Source of the DNA: Shewanella gelidimarina
GTDB taxonomy: Bacteria > Pseudomonadota > Gammaproteobacteria > Enterobacterales > Shewanellaceae
Reading direction: 5' to 3'
Assembly (NCBI RefSeq): GCF_023283945.1
Contig: NZ_JAKIKW010000005.1
Location: forward strand, 124,001 to 188,000
Length of the DNA stretch: 64,000 nucleotides
Below are positions 9,501 through 20,000 of this stretch, piece by piece; position 1 is the stretch's first letter, and each line of letters starts with the position of its first letter. Under the pieces are notes generated by a model that was not told where the DNA came from, searched no databases, and saw only the letters and a list, made by a program, of their open reading frames with translations. The position numbers and the translations under genes were made by a program.

Positions 9501-12500
9501 AAATGGCTAAGTCGCTTGAGACTGGAACAGTTACAAGCACAACCATCATCGAAGAGAAAATCGTCGAAAAGATTGTTGAAGTTGAAAAAATCGTCGAAGT
9601 GCAAACTGTTATTGAAAAAGAAGTAGAGAAGATCGTGGAGATTGCAGTACCAATGTCTAATGAGCATGTAGCGCCTAATGGCCAAATCGTTCCAAGTGCA
9701 GCCGCACAACCTGCCATAGTTCAGGCAGCAAGAGTTCAGCCAGCAACCGTCAGTGTTAGCACTGATGCATTGTCGCTGTTCTTTGCCGCGCAGCAACAAG
9801 CTGCGGAGCTGCATCAGCAATTCCTTAGTATTCCACAGCAATATGGTGAGACGTTTACCACCTTAATGACTGAGCAAACTAAACTGGCTGGCGCAGGTGT
9901 TGCTTTACCTGAAAGCTTGCAACGTTCGATGGAGCAGTTCCATCAGCTACAAGCACAAACAGTACAAAGCCATACTCAATTCTTAGAGATGCAAGCAGGC
10001 AACAATAATGCCGCGCTTAACATGCTTAACGGCACTGCGATTGTCAGCCCAGTTTATGCGCCTGTTACTCAAAATCTTGCACCTGCTCTAGCAGCACCTG
10101 TTGTTGCAACAATCGTTGCGCCAAGAGTAGCGGCTCCTGTAGTTGCTCCAGTAGTGAATGCGCCACACGTTACAGCGACGCCAGTTCAGCGCCAAGCTGC
10201 ACCCGCAGCGCGTATCGAACCTGTTGCCGCGCCAGTTGTCGCTGCACCAGTATCTCCTACAGTCAGCGCGACTCTGTCTGCAGAGAAGGTACAAGCGACC
10301 ATGCTTGAAGTTGTGGCAGAAAAGACTGGTTACCCAACCGAGATGCTTGAACTTGAAATGGATATGGAAGCCGATTTAGGTATCGACTCTATCAAACGTG
10401 TTGAGATTTTAGGTACTGTGCAGGATAAGCTACCAGGCTTACCAGAGCTAAGCCCAGAAGATTTAGCCGAGTGTCGTACACTGGGTGAAATCGTTAGCTA
10501 CATGAACAGTAAACTCTCAACAAGTGCCGCTGAAGGCTCTCAACTTTCTTCAAGTGTTGCTCCTCAAGTGAACGTAGCTCCAGTAACTAATGGCCTCTCA
10601 GCAGAAAAAGTACAGGCGACCATGATGTCTGTTGTGGCTGAAAAGACCGGTTACCCTACCGAGATGCTCGAGCTTGAAATGGATATGGAAGCCGATTTAG
10701 GTATCGATTCTATCAAGCGCGTAGAGATCTTGGGTACTGTGCAAGATGAGCTACCAGGTTTACCTGAGCTAAGCCCAGAAGATTTAGCTGAGTGTCGTAC
10801 ACTAGGCGAAATCGTTAGCTACATGAACTCTAAACTGGCTGATGGCTCTAAGCTTTCTGGTACTTCTCAAGTCGCAGTAACAGCAACAATAGCCACAGAC
10901 TCTTTACCTTTACAAACCGCTGAAGGCTCACTCTCTGCTGAGAAAGTACAAGCGACTATGATGTCTGTTGTCGCTGAAAAGACCGGTTACCCTACCGAGA
11001 TGCTCGAGCTTGAAATGGATATGGAAGCCGATTTAGGTATCGACTCTATCAAGCGCGTTGAGATCTTGGGTACAGTGCAAGATGAGCTACCAAGTCTGCC
11101 TGAGCTTAACCCTGAAGATTTAGCAGAGTGTCGTACACTTGGCGAAATCGTTAGCTATATGAACTCTAAGCTGGCTGATGGCTCTAAGCTTTCTACCTCA
11201 GCTGCACCAGTTGTGAATACAGCACCTGCAGCTTCTACAGTATCTGACGGTTTGAGTGCTGAAAAAGTCCAAGCCACCATGATGTCTGTCGTTGCTGACA
11301 AGACTGGTTACCCAACTGAAATGCTTGAACTGAGCATGGATATGGAAGCTGACCTTGGTATCGACTCTATCAAACGCGTTGAAATTCTCGGAACTGTTCA
11401 AGATGAGCTACCTAGCTTGCCTGAGCTTAACCCAGAAGATCTAGCTGAGTGTCGTACTCTTGGCGAAATCGTTAGCTACATGAACAGCAAGTTAACAAGT
11501 GCCGCTGAAGGCTCTACTGTTACTGGGGCTGTGGCGACTCTTCATACTAATGCTGAGACAGCCTTGAGCGCGCAAGAAGTGCAAGCCACCATGATGTCTG
11601 TGGTTGCTGACAAGACTGGCTACCCAACCGAAATGCTTGAGCTAAGCATGGATATGGAAGCTGACCTTGGTATCGACTCTATCAAACGTGTTGAAATTCT
11701 CGGAACGGTACAAGATGAGCTTCCGGGCTTGCCTGAACTCAACCCTGAAGATCTAGCTGAGTGTCGTACTCTTGGCGAAATCGTTAGCTACATGAACAGC
11801 AAGCTATCTACAAGTGCCGCTGAAGGCTCGACTAATACAAGTTCAGCTGAAGGCTCACTTTCTGTCGGTCTTAGTGCAGAGAAAGTACAAGCCACCATGA
11901 TGTCAGTGGTTGCCGACAAGACTGGCTACCCAACTGAAATGCTTGAATTGAGCATGGATATGGAAGCTGACCTTGGTATCGACTCTATCAAGCGCGTTGA
12001 GATTTTAGGGACTGTACAAGATGAGCTTCCGGGCTTGCCTGAACTCAATCCTGAAGATCTAGCCGAGTGTCGCACCTTAGGCGAAATCGTTAGCTATATG
12101 AACTCTAAGCTGGCTGATGGTTCTAAACTCTCTACAAGTGCCGCTGAAGGCTCTGCACTTTCTAGAAGTGCTGCTGCAACTCAAACAACTGCAGTCTCTG
12201 CTGAACCAAGTGTTGAACTTCCACCCCATAGCGAGGTGGCGCTAAAAAAGCTTAGCGCGGCGGACAAGATTGAAAACTGTTTCGCCGCAGACACAAACGT
12301 TGTGATCACAGATGATGGCCACAACGCAGGTGTACTAGCAGAGAAACTGGTTAAACAAGGGCTAAAAGTCGCTGTTGTTCGACTACCTGAAGGCAATGCT
12401 CATTCACCGCTTTCAAGCGATGTAGCAAGCTTTCAAGCAACATCAGCAGACGAAGTCGGTATTAACGCTGTCATTGCACAAATCGAGCAACAACTCGGTG

Positions 12501-14836
12501 CAATCGGTGGATTCATTCACCTGCAGCCAGAAGCCAGTGATAGTAATCAAGGCGATGCTGTTAACCTTAATGAGCAAAGCTTTAACCACCTGAGCCAAGC
12601 GTTCTTATGGGCAAAACTGCTACAGCCAAAGCTGACTGTCGGTAACAATGCCCGTCGTTGTTTCGTGACAGTCAGTCGTATTGATGGCGGCTTTGGCTAC
12701 CTCAATACTCAAGCATTACAAGCTGCAGAGCTTAACCAAGCCGCGTTAGCAGGGTTAACTAAAACACTTGGTCACGAATGGCCAACTGTTTTTTGCCGCG
12801 CATTAGATATCGCCACCGATGTTGATGCAACGCACTTCGCAGATGCTATTACCAACGAGCTTTTTGATGCCAATACCCAGTTACCTGAGGTTGGTATTGC
12901 AACAGACAAGCACGGCGATATTAGCCGCGTAACCCTAGTTGCAGGCGAAGCGAGCAATAAATCAGCGAAAGCAGAACTAAACAGTTCAGATAAAATACTG
13001 GTGACCGGGGGAGCTAAAGGCGTCACGTTCGAATGTGCACTTGCCCTAGCCCGTCGCACTCAGTCTCACTTTATCTTAGCGGGTCGTAGCGAATTACAAG
13101 CATTGCCAAGTTGGGCTGCGGGTAAGCAAACCAGCGAGCTTAAATCTGCCGCTATTGCGCATATTATCGCAACGGGTCAAAAGCCAACGCCAAAGCAAGT
13201 CGATGCCCTAGTGTGGCCAGTGCAGAGCAGCATTGAAATCAACACTGCATTAAACGCTTTTGCTAGCGTCGGCGCATCAGCTGAATACGTCAGCATGGAT
13301 GTCACCGACACCAGCGCTATTAGCGCCGCACTACAAGGCCGTTCAAGCGAAATAACCGGTCTAATACATGGTGCTGGCGTACTTGCTGATAAGCATATTC
13401 AAGACAAAACACTGGCAGAGCTAGCGCGAGTTTATGGCACTAAAGTGAATGGCCTTAAAGCACTGCTTGCTGCACTTGAGCCAAGTAACATCAAACTGCT
13501 AGCGATGTTCTCATCGGCTGCAGGTTTTTACGGTAACACTGGCCAAAGTGATTACGCCATGTCTAACGACATCCTTAACAAGGCAGCACTGCAGTTCACT
13601 GCACGCAACCCACAAGCTAAAGTCATGAGCTTTAACTGGGGCCCTTGGGATGGCGGCATGGTTACCGCGGCATTGAAGAAGATGTTTACCGACCGCGGTG
13701 TATATGTCATTCCTTTGCAAGCCGGCGCTGAACTATTTGCGACTCAGCTACTCAGTGAGACGGGGGCACAGTTGTTAGTTGGTACCTCTATGCAAGGCGC
13801 TGACGCTTCGACTGGAGCTGCATCTGTAAAAAAGCTTAATGCGGGTGAGGTGCAAACTGCATCGCGCTCGCAGCATGATGCAAAAAAGTTCGGCCACGGT
13901 CAGCTAACCGCAGTCACACTCACTCGTCGCCTTAACCCCAATGCATTGGTCTTTATCCAAGACCACCGCATTGGCGGTAACCCTGTGCTACCCACAGTGT
14001 GTGCTATCCAATGGATGCGCGAAGCGGCAAGTGAAATGTTAGGTACTTGCGTAAAAGTAGTTGATTACAAATTACTGAAAGGCATTGTATTTGACGACTT
14101 AGCGCCGCAAGAGATGACGCTAGCGTTAACGCCAACTGATGATGGCAAGACGTTTAGCGCCCTCATTAGCTGCCAAGGTCGCCCGCAATATAAAGCGACA
14201 CTCATCGCCAGCAGTGACAGCGACCTTGACGATGCATCGGTCCGCGCAGAGCCGCTAACACCAGCTATGTATGCGTTAGATGCAAGCCAAGCGGTAACAA
14301 CTGCGGCAACCCTGTATGCCAACGGTACCTTGTTCCATGGACCGCGTTTGCAGGGCATTGACACAGTGACGCAATTTGATGACAACAGTTTAATCACCAC
14401 AGTGAAACTCGCTGAGGTTGATGCTAATGACTGTGGTCAGTTTGTTGCACAATCACATATCGGTGGCTGCCAGCCCTTTGCTGAAGACTTGTTACTGCAA
14501 GCGATGTTAGTGTGGGCCAGACTTAAACATGGCGCGGCTAGCCTGCCCTCATCAATTGGTGAGTTTGTGGTCAACAGTCCAATGGCATTTGGTGAGCGCG
14601 GCTTTATTAAGTTAGACGTGGTTAAAACTAGCGCTCGTTCGCTAGCGGCTAACGTGGCTCTGTACCATGAAAATGGTGAACTCAGTGCCAAGATGACGAG
14701 TGCTAAAGTGACCATTAGCAAAAGTTTGAATGATGCATTTGTTGCCCACTCGACTCACACGGGTGACAGCAATCTTAATGCCTCGGCCTTACTTGCTAAT
14801 ACAAACAGCAGCAGTGCACTAGGCGAGGCGAAATAG
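6539..14836 (+). CDS. pfaA: PfaA, multidomain polyunsaturated fatty acid synthase (KS-AT-6xACP-KR-DH)
   Basis: Core elongating subunit of the PUFA synthase, cytoplasmic, 2765 aa. Domains in order: ketosynthase about 30-490 with C232 (DAACAG), H367 (EAHGTGT) and H407; malonyl-CoA acyltransferase about 615-930 with S712 in GHSFGE; a charged linker about 1003-1036 made of EKIVE-type repeats; an Ala/Pro/Gln-rich linker; six acyl carrier domains (1247-1865) with pantetheinylated serines 1284, 1391, 1503, 1610, 1714 and 1816, each in GIDSIKR; ketoreductase with the Rossmann motif TGGAKG near 2155 and the S2325/Y2339 region; and a C-terminal hot-dog dehydratase-like domain starting at the DHR of 2475-2477. 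Six carriers is a count typical of EPA-type Shewanella clusters. It overlaps pfaR and pfaB by one base each. The serines are expected to be charged by PfaE. Confidence 0.97.
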   Translation: MSQTSKPEQSSATPEQAQDSQADIRLNKRLKDMPVAIVGMASIFANSRYLNKFWDLISEKIDAITELPDTHWKKEDYFDSNKSTPDKSYCKRGGFLPDVDFNPMEFGLPPNILELTDSSQLLSLIVAKEVLADANLPEGYDRDKIGITLGVGGGQKISHSLTARLQYPVLKKVFANSGISDEDSEMLIKKFQDQYVHWEENSFPGSLGNVIAGRIANRFDFGGMNCVVDAACAGSLAAMRMALSELVEGRSEMMITGGVCTDNSPSMYMSFSKTPAFTTNETIQPFDIDSKGMMIGEGIGMIALKRLEDAERDGDRIYSVIKGMGSSSDGKFKSIYAPRPEGQAKALNRAYDDAGFAPHTLGLIEAHGTGTAAGDAAEFAGLCSVFSEGDDTKQHIALGSVKSQIGHTKSTAGTAGLIKAALALHHKVLPATINVSQPSPKLDIENSPFYLNTETRPWLPRVDGTPRRAGISSFGFGGTNFHFVLEEYKPEHSRIDSEKAKYRQRQVAQSFLVSAQSKDALIKELNALAASSAESAFNLKDAAENFAVRELAANAPRIGLVANNAAELTTFIKQTVAKLSNSDDTQWQLPGGISYRASAIVDAANKASGKVAALFAGQGSQYLNMGRDLACYYPEMRQQLVTADKVFAANDKTPLSQILYPKPVFNKDDVKTQEAVLTNTANAQSAIGAVSMGQYALFTAAGFNADMVAGHSFGELSALCAAGVISADDYYKLAFARGDAMATKAAAKDGVEADTGAMFAIIHKADDLATLESTIAKFDGVKVANYNAPTQSVIAGPTAATGDAAKALSELGYKAINLPVSGAFHTELVGHAQAPFAKAIDGAKFTKPSRALYSNATGALYDNTAAKVKASFKKHMLQSVRFTAQLEAMYDAGARVFVEFGPKNILQKLVQGTLSDKLNELCIISVNPSPKGDSDLQLKQAAVQLAVAGVQLDNIDPYQADIAAPAKRSPMNISLNAANHISPATRAKMAKSLETGTVTSTTIIEEKIVEKIVEVEKIVEVQTVIEKEVEKIVEIAVPMSNEHVAPNGQIVPSAAAQPAIVQAARVQPATVSVSTDALSLFFAAQQQAAELHQQFLSIPQQYGETFTTLMTEQTKLAGAGVALPESLQRSMEQFHQLQAQTVQSHTQFLEMQAGNNNAALNMLNGTAIVSPVYAPVTQNLAPALAAPVVATIVAPRVAAPVVAPVVNAPHVTATPVQRQAAPAARIEPVAAPVVAAPVSPTVSATLSAEKVQATMLEVVAEKTGYPTEMLELEMDMEADLGIDSIKRVEILGTVQDKLPGLPELSPEDLAECRTLGEIVSYMNSKLSTSAAEGSQLSSSVAPQVNVAPVTNGLSAEKVQATMMSVVAEKTGYPTEMLELEMDMEADLGIDSIKRVEILGTVQDELPGLPELSPEDLAECRTLGEIVSYMNSKLADGSKLSGTSQVAVTATIATDSLPLQTAEGSLSAEKVQATMMSVVAEKTGYPTEMLELEMDMEADLGIDSIKRVEILGTVQDELPSLPELNPEDLAECRTLGEIVSYMNSKLADGSKLSTSAAPVVNTAPAASTVSDGLSAEKVQATMMSVVADKTGYPTEMLELSMDMEADLGIDSIKRVEILGTVQDELPSLPELNPEDLAECRTLGEIVSYMNSKLTSAAEGSTVTGAVATLHTNAETALSAQEVQATMMSVVADKTGYPTEMLELSMDMEADLGIDSIKRVEILGTVQDELPGLPELNPEDLAECRTLGEIVSYMNSKLSTSAAEGSTNTSSAEGSLSVGLSAEKVQATMMSVVADKTGYPTEMLELSMDMEADLGIDSIKRVEILGTVQDELPGLPELNPEDLAECRTLGEIVSYMNSKLADGSKLSTSAAEGSALSRSAAATQTTAVSAEPSVELPPHSEVALKKLSAADKIENCFAADTNVVITDDGHNAGVLAEKLVKQGLKVAVVRLPEGNAHSPLSSDVASFQATSADEVGINAVIAQIEQQLGAIGGFIHLQPEASDSNQGDAVNLNEQSFNHLSQAFLWAKLLQPKLTVGNNARRCFVTVSRIDGGFGYLNTQALQAAELNQAALAGLTKTLGHEWPTVFCRALDIATDVDATHFADAITNELFDANTQLPEVGIATDKHGDISRVTLVAGEASNKSAKAELNSSDKILVTGGAKGVTFECALALARRTQSHFILAGRSELQALPSWAAGKQTSELKSAAIAHIIATGQKPTPKQVDALVWPVQSSIEINTALNAFASVGASAEYVSMDVTDTSAISAALQGRSSEITGLIHGAGVLADKHIQDKTLAELARVYGTKVNGLKALLAALEPSNIKLLAMFSSAAGFYGNTGQSDYAMSNDILNKAALQFTARNPQAKVMSFNWGPWDGGMVTAALKKMFTDRGVYVIPLQAGAELFATQLLSETGAQLLVGTSMQGADASTGAASVKKLNAGEVQTASRSQHDAKKFGHGQLTAVTLTRRLNPNALVFIQDHRIGGNPVLPTVCAIQWMREAASEMLGTCVKVVDYKLLKGIVFDDLAPQEMTLALTPTDDGKTFSALISCQGRPQYKATLIASSDSDLDDASVRAEPLTPAMYALDASQAVTTAATLYANGTLFHGPRLQGIDTVTQFDDNSLITTVKLAEVDANDCGQFVAQSHIGGCQPFAEDLLLQAMLVWARLKHGAASLPSSIGEFVVNSPMAFGERGFIKLDVVKTSARSLAANVALYHENGELSAKMTSAKVTISKSLNDAFVAHSTHTGDSNLNASALLANTNSSSALGEAK
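10279..12127 (+). repeat. Six tandem acyl-carrier-domain repeats inside pfaA
   Basis: Six near-identical ~80-residue carrier domains, spaced 107, 112, 107, 104 and 102 residues between active serines. Each begins at an (S)AEKVQATM-type block and ends at VSYMNSKL. Linkers vary and reuse SAAEGS and ADGSKLS. Copies 1-3 share VVAEKTG and LELEMDME; copies 4-6 share VVADKTG and LELSMDME, so two sub-lineages are visible. The high DNA identity makes the array prone to change in copy number by recombination. Confidence 0.95.
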
Positions 14837-17082
14837 TGACCCATCAACCACTAAACGCTGCCGTTGAACAAGCCATCGACAAAAGTGCCATGCCGCTGCG
14901 CATCGCACTTTTGGTGTTGCCGTCAATTGAGTTAAGCACCGCCGAACTGGCCACTCTGCTGCCAGAACTGGTCCCTTCAGCGCAGCCATCGTTACTCGAC
15001 AGTATTGTCAAAATAACCGTCGACGATTTTGCAAACGCCAGCTTTGAAAAGCAGTTAGACCGCACCATTAGCGCTATTAATGACGGTAAGCTGGTTCAGC
15101 TCACTACTGCTGAGCATGCTTTATTGATGATGCCCGCGTTAAAAGCGGCGCAACTTAGAATACATCCCCATGCACAGCTGACGGCAATGCAGCGCTGCAA
15201 TGATAAATCGGATTGCAGTATCACTCGTGCGTTAACGCAAGCAAAACGCGAAACCGCCCATTTAAGTCAGCATGAGCAACATGATGAGCTTGATAGCAAA
15301 GCACAATTCGCTGCGGTGCATCAGCTTATTAGCCAGTTAGCAAGCCGCACTCACTATCGTAATAAGCTTAATAACGGTGTTGCGTTAACGCCTAAGCAAG
15401 CCAACAGTCACTATTGGTTTACCGAGTACCATCAAGCGCGCGTTGCAGCGATTAGCTTTAACAATGGCCCGCAATCGGTGAGCTTTGTGATTGCTCAAGG
15501 CACTGGTTTTATCGCCGCTAAGTCTTTGCTTAATTATCAGCGTCTACAATTTATTGTTTTCGGTGACAATCAAGCTGAACTGAGCAAGGCGATTACGGTA
15601 CTCAGTGCAAATCTTGAATCACTGCGCATCGATAAGCATGCCGATATCAACGTACTCAAAGCGATGGTGAACAATTTAAGCCTACATGCGCAAACCGGCA
15701 GCAAAGCTCAGTTTTGTGCGGTGCTAAATGCAAACTCTGTTGAGGCCATGCAGCTTGAACTGAATGCATTAAAGGCTGCGTTAGCTAACACCATTGCAGC
15801 GCAAACACAGTATAAAACCCCAAGCGGCAGTTACTTCACCGCGCATGCGTTGGGTAACCAGACTGAATCAGGGCTCGCTTTTGTGTACCCGGGCGTTGGG
15901 ACTGTTTATGCCGATATGTTGAGTGAACTGCATGAGTATTTCCCCGCGCTATACGCCAAACTTGAGCGTGAAGGCGATCTAAAATCGATGCTGCAAGCAG
16001 AGCATATTTACCATGTTGATCCTAAACATGCCGCCGCGATGGATTTAGGCGATTTGGCCATTGCAGGGGTGGGCAGCAGTTATATTCTCACGCAACTATT
16101 AACCGATGAATTTAAGGTTAGTCCAGACTTTGCACTGGGCTACTCTATGGGTGAAGCGTCGATGTGGGCCAGTCTTGGTGTGTGGAAGAACCCGCATGAC
16201 TTGATAAGTAAAACCCAAACGGACCCGTTATTCACCTCTGCTATTTCAGGTAAATTGACCGCCGTGAGACAAGCATGGCAACTAAGCGTTGATGAGCCAG
16301 ACATTGTCTGGAACAGTTTTGTTGTCCGCAGCCCTGCAGCCCCCATCCAAGCCTTGCTAGCCTTTCACCCTCGCGCTTATATCGCCATCATTCAAGGTGA
16401 CACTTGCGTGATTGCAGGTTGCGAAAGTCAATGCAAAGCGCTACTGGCACAACTTGGAAAACGGGGTATTGCCGCCAATCGTGTTACCGCAATGCATACG
16501 CCTCCGGCAATGGAAGAGCATAGCAATGTGGTTAACTTTTACCAGCAACCCCTTAGGGACGAGCTACCAGATGATATCAAGTTTATCAGTGCTGCTAGCC
16601 TCGCCGGAATGGCGCCACGCCATCAAGCCGTAAAGCCGCTTGATAGCCAAGTCGTTGCTCAATCAATTGCCGATACCTTCTGCCATACCTTAGACTTTAC
16701 CGCGCTGATCCATAGCGCCCAACGTCAAGGCGCAAAGCTATTTATTGAACTTGGTGCAGACAGACAAAACTGCACGTTAATCGACAAGATTGCTAAGCAA
16801 GACAGTCAGGATGAAAACGCAGCAGTACTGCTTAAAAACGCACCTTGTTGCACCGTGCCGATGAATGCAAAAGGCAGTAGCGATGCTGTCAACCTCATCA
16901 AAGCCTTAGGGCAACTGATTAGCCACGGCGTGCCACTGTCGGTAACACCACTAATTGATGGACTCGCGCGCGAAATCGCGCGTACCAAGCTGCTAAATAG
17001 CAAGTCTGGCCAAGGCCAACAAGATAGCCGCAACGCTATCGCTTCGTCCTATGACACTACATCACTCAAAGGGGAAGTCTAA
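14836..17082 (+). CDS. pfaB: PfaB, acyltransferase subunit of the PUFA synthase
   Basis: A 748-aa protein with one acyltransferase domain in its C-terminal half. The nucleophile motif is GYSMGE with S437, and the entry motif FVYPGVG lies near residue 351 (AFVYPGVGTVYADM). The N-terminal ~330 residues resemble a degenerate ketosynthase-like region without an obvious catalytic Cys. The family is known to affect which PUFA is made and in what yield. The GTG start shares a base with the pfaA TAG (TAGTG), and the stop shares a base with the pfaC ATG (TAATG). Translation is therefore probably coupled along pfaR-A-B-C. Confidence 0.95.
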   Translation: MTHQPLNAAVEQAIDKSAMPLRIALLVLPSIELSTAELATLLPELVPSAQPSLLDSIVKITVDDFANASFEKQLDRTISAINDGKLVQLTTAEHALLMMPALKAAQLRIHPHAQLTAMQRCNDKSDCSITRALTQAKRETAHLSQHEQHDELDSKAQFAAVHQLISQLASRTHYRNKLNNGVALTPKQANSHYWFTEYHQARVAAISFNNGPQSVSFVIAQGTGFIAAKSLLNYQRLQFIVFGDNQAELSKAITVLSANLESLRIDKHADINVLKAMVNNLSLHAQTGSKAQFCAVLNANSVEAMQLELNALKAALANTIAAQTQYKTPSGSYFTAHALGNQTESGLAFVYPGVGTVYADMLSELHEYFPALYAKLEREGDLKSMLQAEHIYHVDPKHAAAMDLGDLAIAGVGSSYILTQLLTDEFKVSPDFALGYSMGEASMWASLGVWKNPHDLISKTQTDPLFTSAISGKLTAVRQAWQLSVDEPDIVWNSFVVRSPAAPIQALLAFHPRAYIAIIQGDTCVIAGCESQCKALLAQLGKRGIAANRVTAMHTPPAMEEHSNVVNFYQQPLRDELPDDIKFISAASLAGMAPRHQAVKPLDSQVVAQSIADTFCHTLDFTALIHSAQRQGAKLFIELGADRQNCTLIDKIAKQDSQDENAAVLLKNAPCCTVPMNAKGSSDAVNLIKALGQLISHGVPLSVTPLIDGLAREIARTKLLNSKSGQGQQDSRNAIASSYDTTSLKGEV

Positions 17083-20000
17083 TGTCTTTAACAGACAACA
17101 CTTCTAACCACGTTTCCAGCAAGCAGAGCAAGATCGCCATCGTCGGTTTAGCCACTCTGTACCCAGACGCTAACAGCCCGCAGGAATTTTGGCAGAATTT
17201 ACTCGAAAGACGAGATTCACGTAGCACCTTGACCGATAAAAAACTGGGTGCCAATAGCGCCGACTATCAAGGTGTACAAGGTCAATCGGACCGCTTTTAT
17301 TGCAATAAAGGTGGCTACATTGAAAATTTCAGCTTTAACTCAGCGGGTTACAAACTACCAGCAGATAGCCTAGCGGGCTTAGACCATAGCTTTTTATGGG
17401 CACTAGACACCAGTCGTAAAGCGCTAGAAGATGCCGGTATTTCACTTGATAACAATGAATTACTGGGCCGCACTGGCGTTATCATGGGCGCACTGTCTTT
17501 TCCGACAGAGCGTTCAAATGACCTATTTTTGCCGATTTACCACAGCGCAGTAGAAAAAGCGTTGCAAGATAAATTGGGCAGCCACCATTTTAAACTCAGC
17601 CCAACCAATGCGGCCACTCAACGTGCTAACAAGGAGTCAACGCTAGAAAGTGCCAACGGCGCAATTGCCCACAACACCTCTAAAGTGGTTGCTGATGCGT
17701 TAGGCCTTGGTCGCGCTCAGCTCAGTCTGGATGCTGCATGCGCCAGCTCGGTTTACTCGCTCAAACTCGCCTGTGATTACTTAAGCACCGGAAAAGCAGA
17801 TGTGATGCTTGCTGGCGCAGTATCAGGCGCAGACCCGTTCTTTATTAACATGGGTTTCTCTATCTTTCATGCCTACCCGGATCATGGCGTATCAGTGCCA
17901 TTTGATGGTGATAGTAAAGGCTTATTCGCTGGCGAAGGTGCTGGCGTATTGGTGCTTAAACGCCTTGAAGATGCAGAGCGTGACAACGACAAGATCTACG
18001 CCGTTGTCAGTGGCGTTGGTTTGTCTAATGACGGTAAAGGTCAGTTTGTATTGAGCCCGAACCCTAAAGGTCAGGTCAAAGCCTTTGAGCGCGCTTATGC
18101 CGCCAGTGATATTGAGCCAAAAGACATCGAAGTGATTGAATGCCATGCCACCGGAACGCCTCTGGGTGACAAAATTGAGCTCACATCAATGGAGACCTTT
18201 TTTGAAGATAAGTTACAGGGCGCAGATGCGCCGCTTATCGGCTCGGCAAAATCAAACCTAGGGCATTTGCTCACTGCCGCAGGCATGCCAGGGATCATGA
18301 AGATGATCTTTGCCATGAAAGAGGGCTTACTGCCGCCCAGTATTAATATTAGCGATGCGATTTCATCGCCTAATAAGCTATTTGGTAAAGCAACACTGCC
18401 GAGCTTAGTGCAAGGTTGGCCCGATAAAGCCAGTAATACTCAAGCAGGGGTTAAAACTCGCCATGCGGGTGTCTCTGTATTTGGTTTTGGTGGCTGCAAC
18501 GCGCATCTATTACTTGAATCTTATACACAAAAATCGCCAACACCCCAGCAGAAAAATCCCGCTGTAGCCGCGCCCCCTGCGCCACTGAAAATTGTCGGCC
18601 TAAGTTCACACTTTGGTCCGCTGTGCAATATTAATCAGCTTGATAGCGCCATTGCCACCAATAGCGACGCCTTTATAACCCTGCCAACCAAGCGTTGGAA
18701 AGGCTTAGAGAAACACCCTGAATTGTTAGCTCAGTTTGGACTCAGCGCAGCGCCGAAAGGGGCTTATATCGATAACTTCGAGTTGGATTTTCTACGCTTT
18801 AAGCTGCCGCCTAATGAAGATGATCGCTTGATCTCCCAACAACTGATGTTGATGCGAGTCACCGACGAAGCCATTCGTGATGCCAAGCTACAACCGGGCC
18901 AAAAAGTGGCCGTGTTAGTCGCAATGGAAACCGAGCTTGAACTGCACCAGTTCCGCGGCCGCGTTAACTTACACACCCAACTTCAACAAAGCCTTGCCGC
19001 GATTGGCGTGAGCTTAAGTGCAGATGAGTACCAAGCACTCGAAGCTATCGCGATGGACAGTGTACTGGATGCGGCGAAGCTGAATCAGTACACCAGTTTT
19101 ATTGGCAACATAATGGCATCTCGCGTGTCATCGCTATGGGATTTTAATGGCCCTGCCTTTACCATCTCTGCGGCTGAGCAATCAGTAAGCCGTTGTATCG
19201 ATGTTGCGCAAAACCTGATTGCTGAAGATAACCTTGATGCCGTCGTGATTGCCGCGGTCGACTTATCTGGCAGCTTCGAGCAGGTGATCTTAAAGAACAG
19301 TATCGCGCCTGTGGCCTTAACGCCAAATAGCGCGCTTGCTAGCCAAGATAGTTGGAATGTCGGTGAAGGCGCAGGCGCACTCGTCTTGGTAAAAGATGAA
19401 AGCACATCAGGTCGTGCTTACGGGAAAATTGATGCATTGGCTTTTGGTCAGGCGCAGCAATTATCTCAAGTTACCGATACGCTTTTAAGCCAAGCGGCAA
19501 CGAATAGCGCCAGCGTTAATGTGGTTGAAACCAATATTGCCCCTGGCAGCTTAGCGACAACAGCCGCGAAAGCGACATTAGCAGCTGGTTTCCCGAATGC
19601 GATTTCGACTAGCGCCGATAGCCGCGTTGGCCACTGTTTTGCCGCTGCGGGTATGGCCAGTTTACTCCATGGCTTATTAAGCGCATCACGCAGCGCGCCC
19701 TCTCATGCCATTACGCGTAAGGCCTTAGTGACTAACATCAGTGAGAACCAAGTATCTCAGTTACTCATAAGCCAAAGTGATAGCGAGCAACAAGCGCTGC
19801 GTTCACGTTTAAGCAGTGAGCTTAAATCGGACGCTAAGCATCAGCTAGTAAGACAAGTCACCCTTGGGGGGCGCGACATTTACCAGCATATTTATGATGC
19901 ACCGTTAGCTGACTTAACCTCGATTCAGAACAAACTTGCTAACGGCAGCGCCTCTAGCGTTGCTGCCATGCAAATCAAACCTATTATTGCCAGAGCGCAA

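Noticed and set aside
14065..14400. Several 60-180 codon minus-strand frames inside pfaA, pfaB and pfaC
   Set aside because: They are shadows of the high-quality plus-strand coding sequence, whose domains and active sites are intact across these regions.
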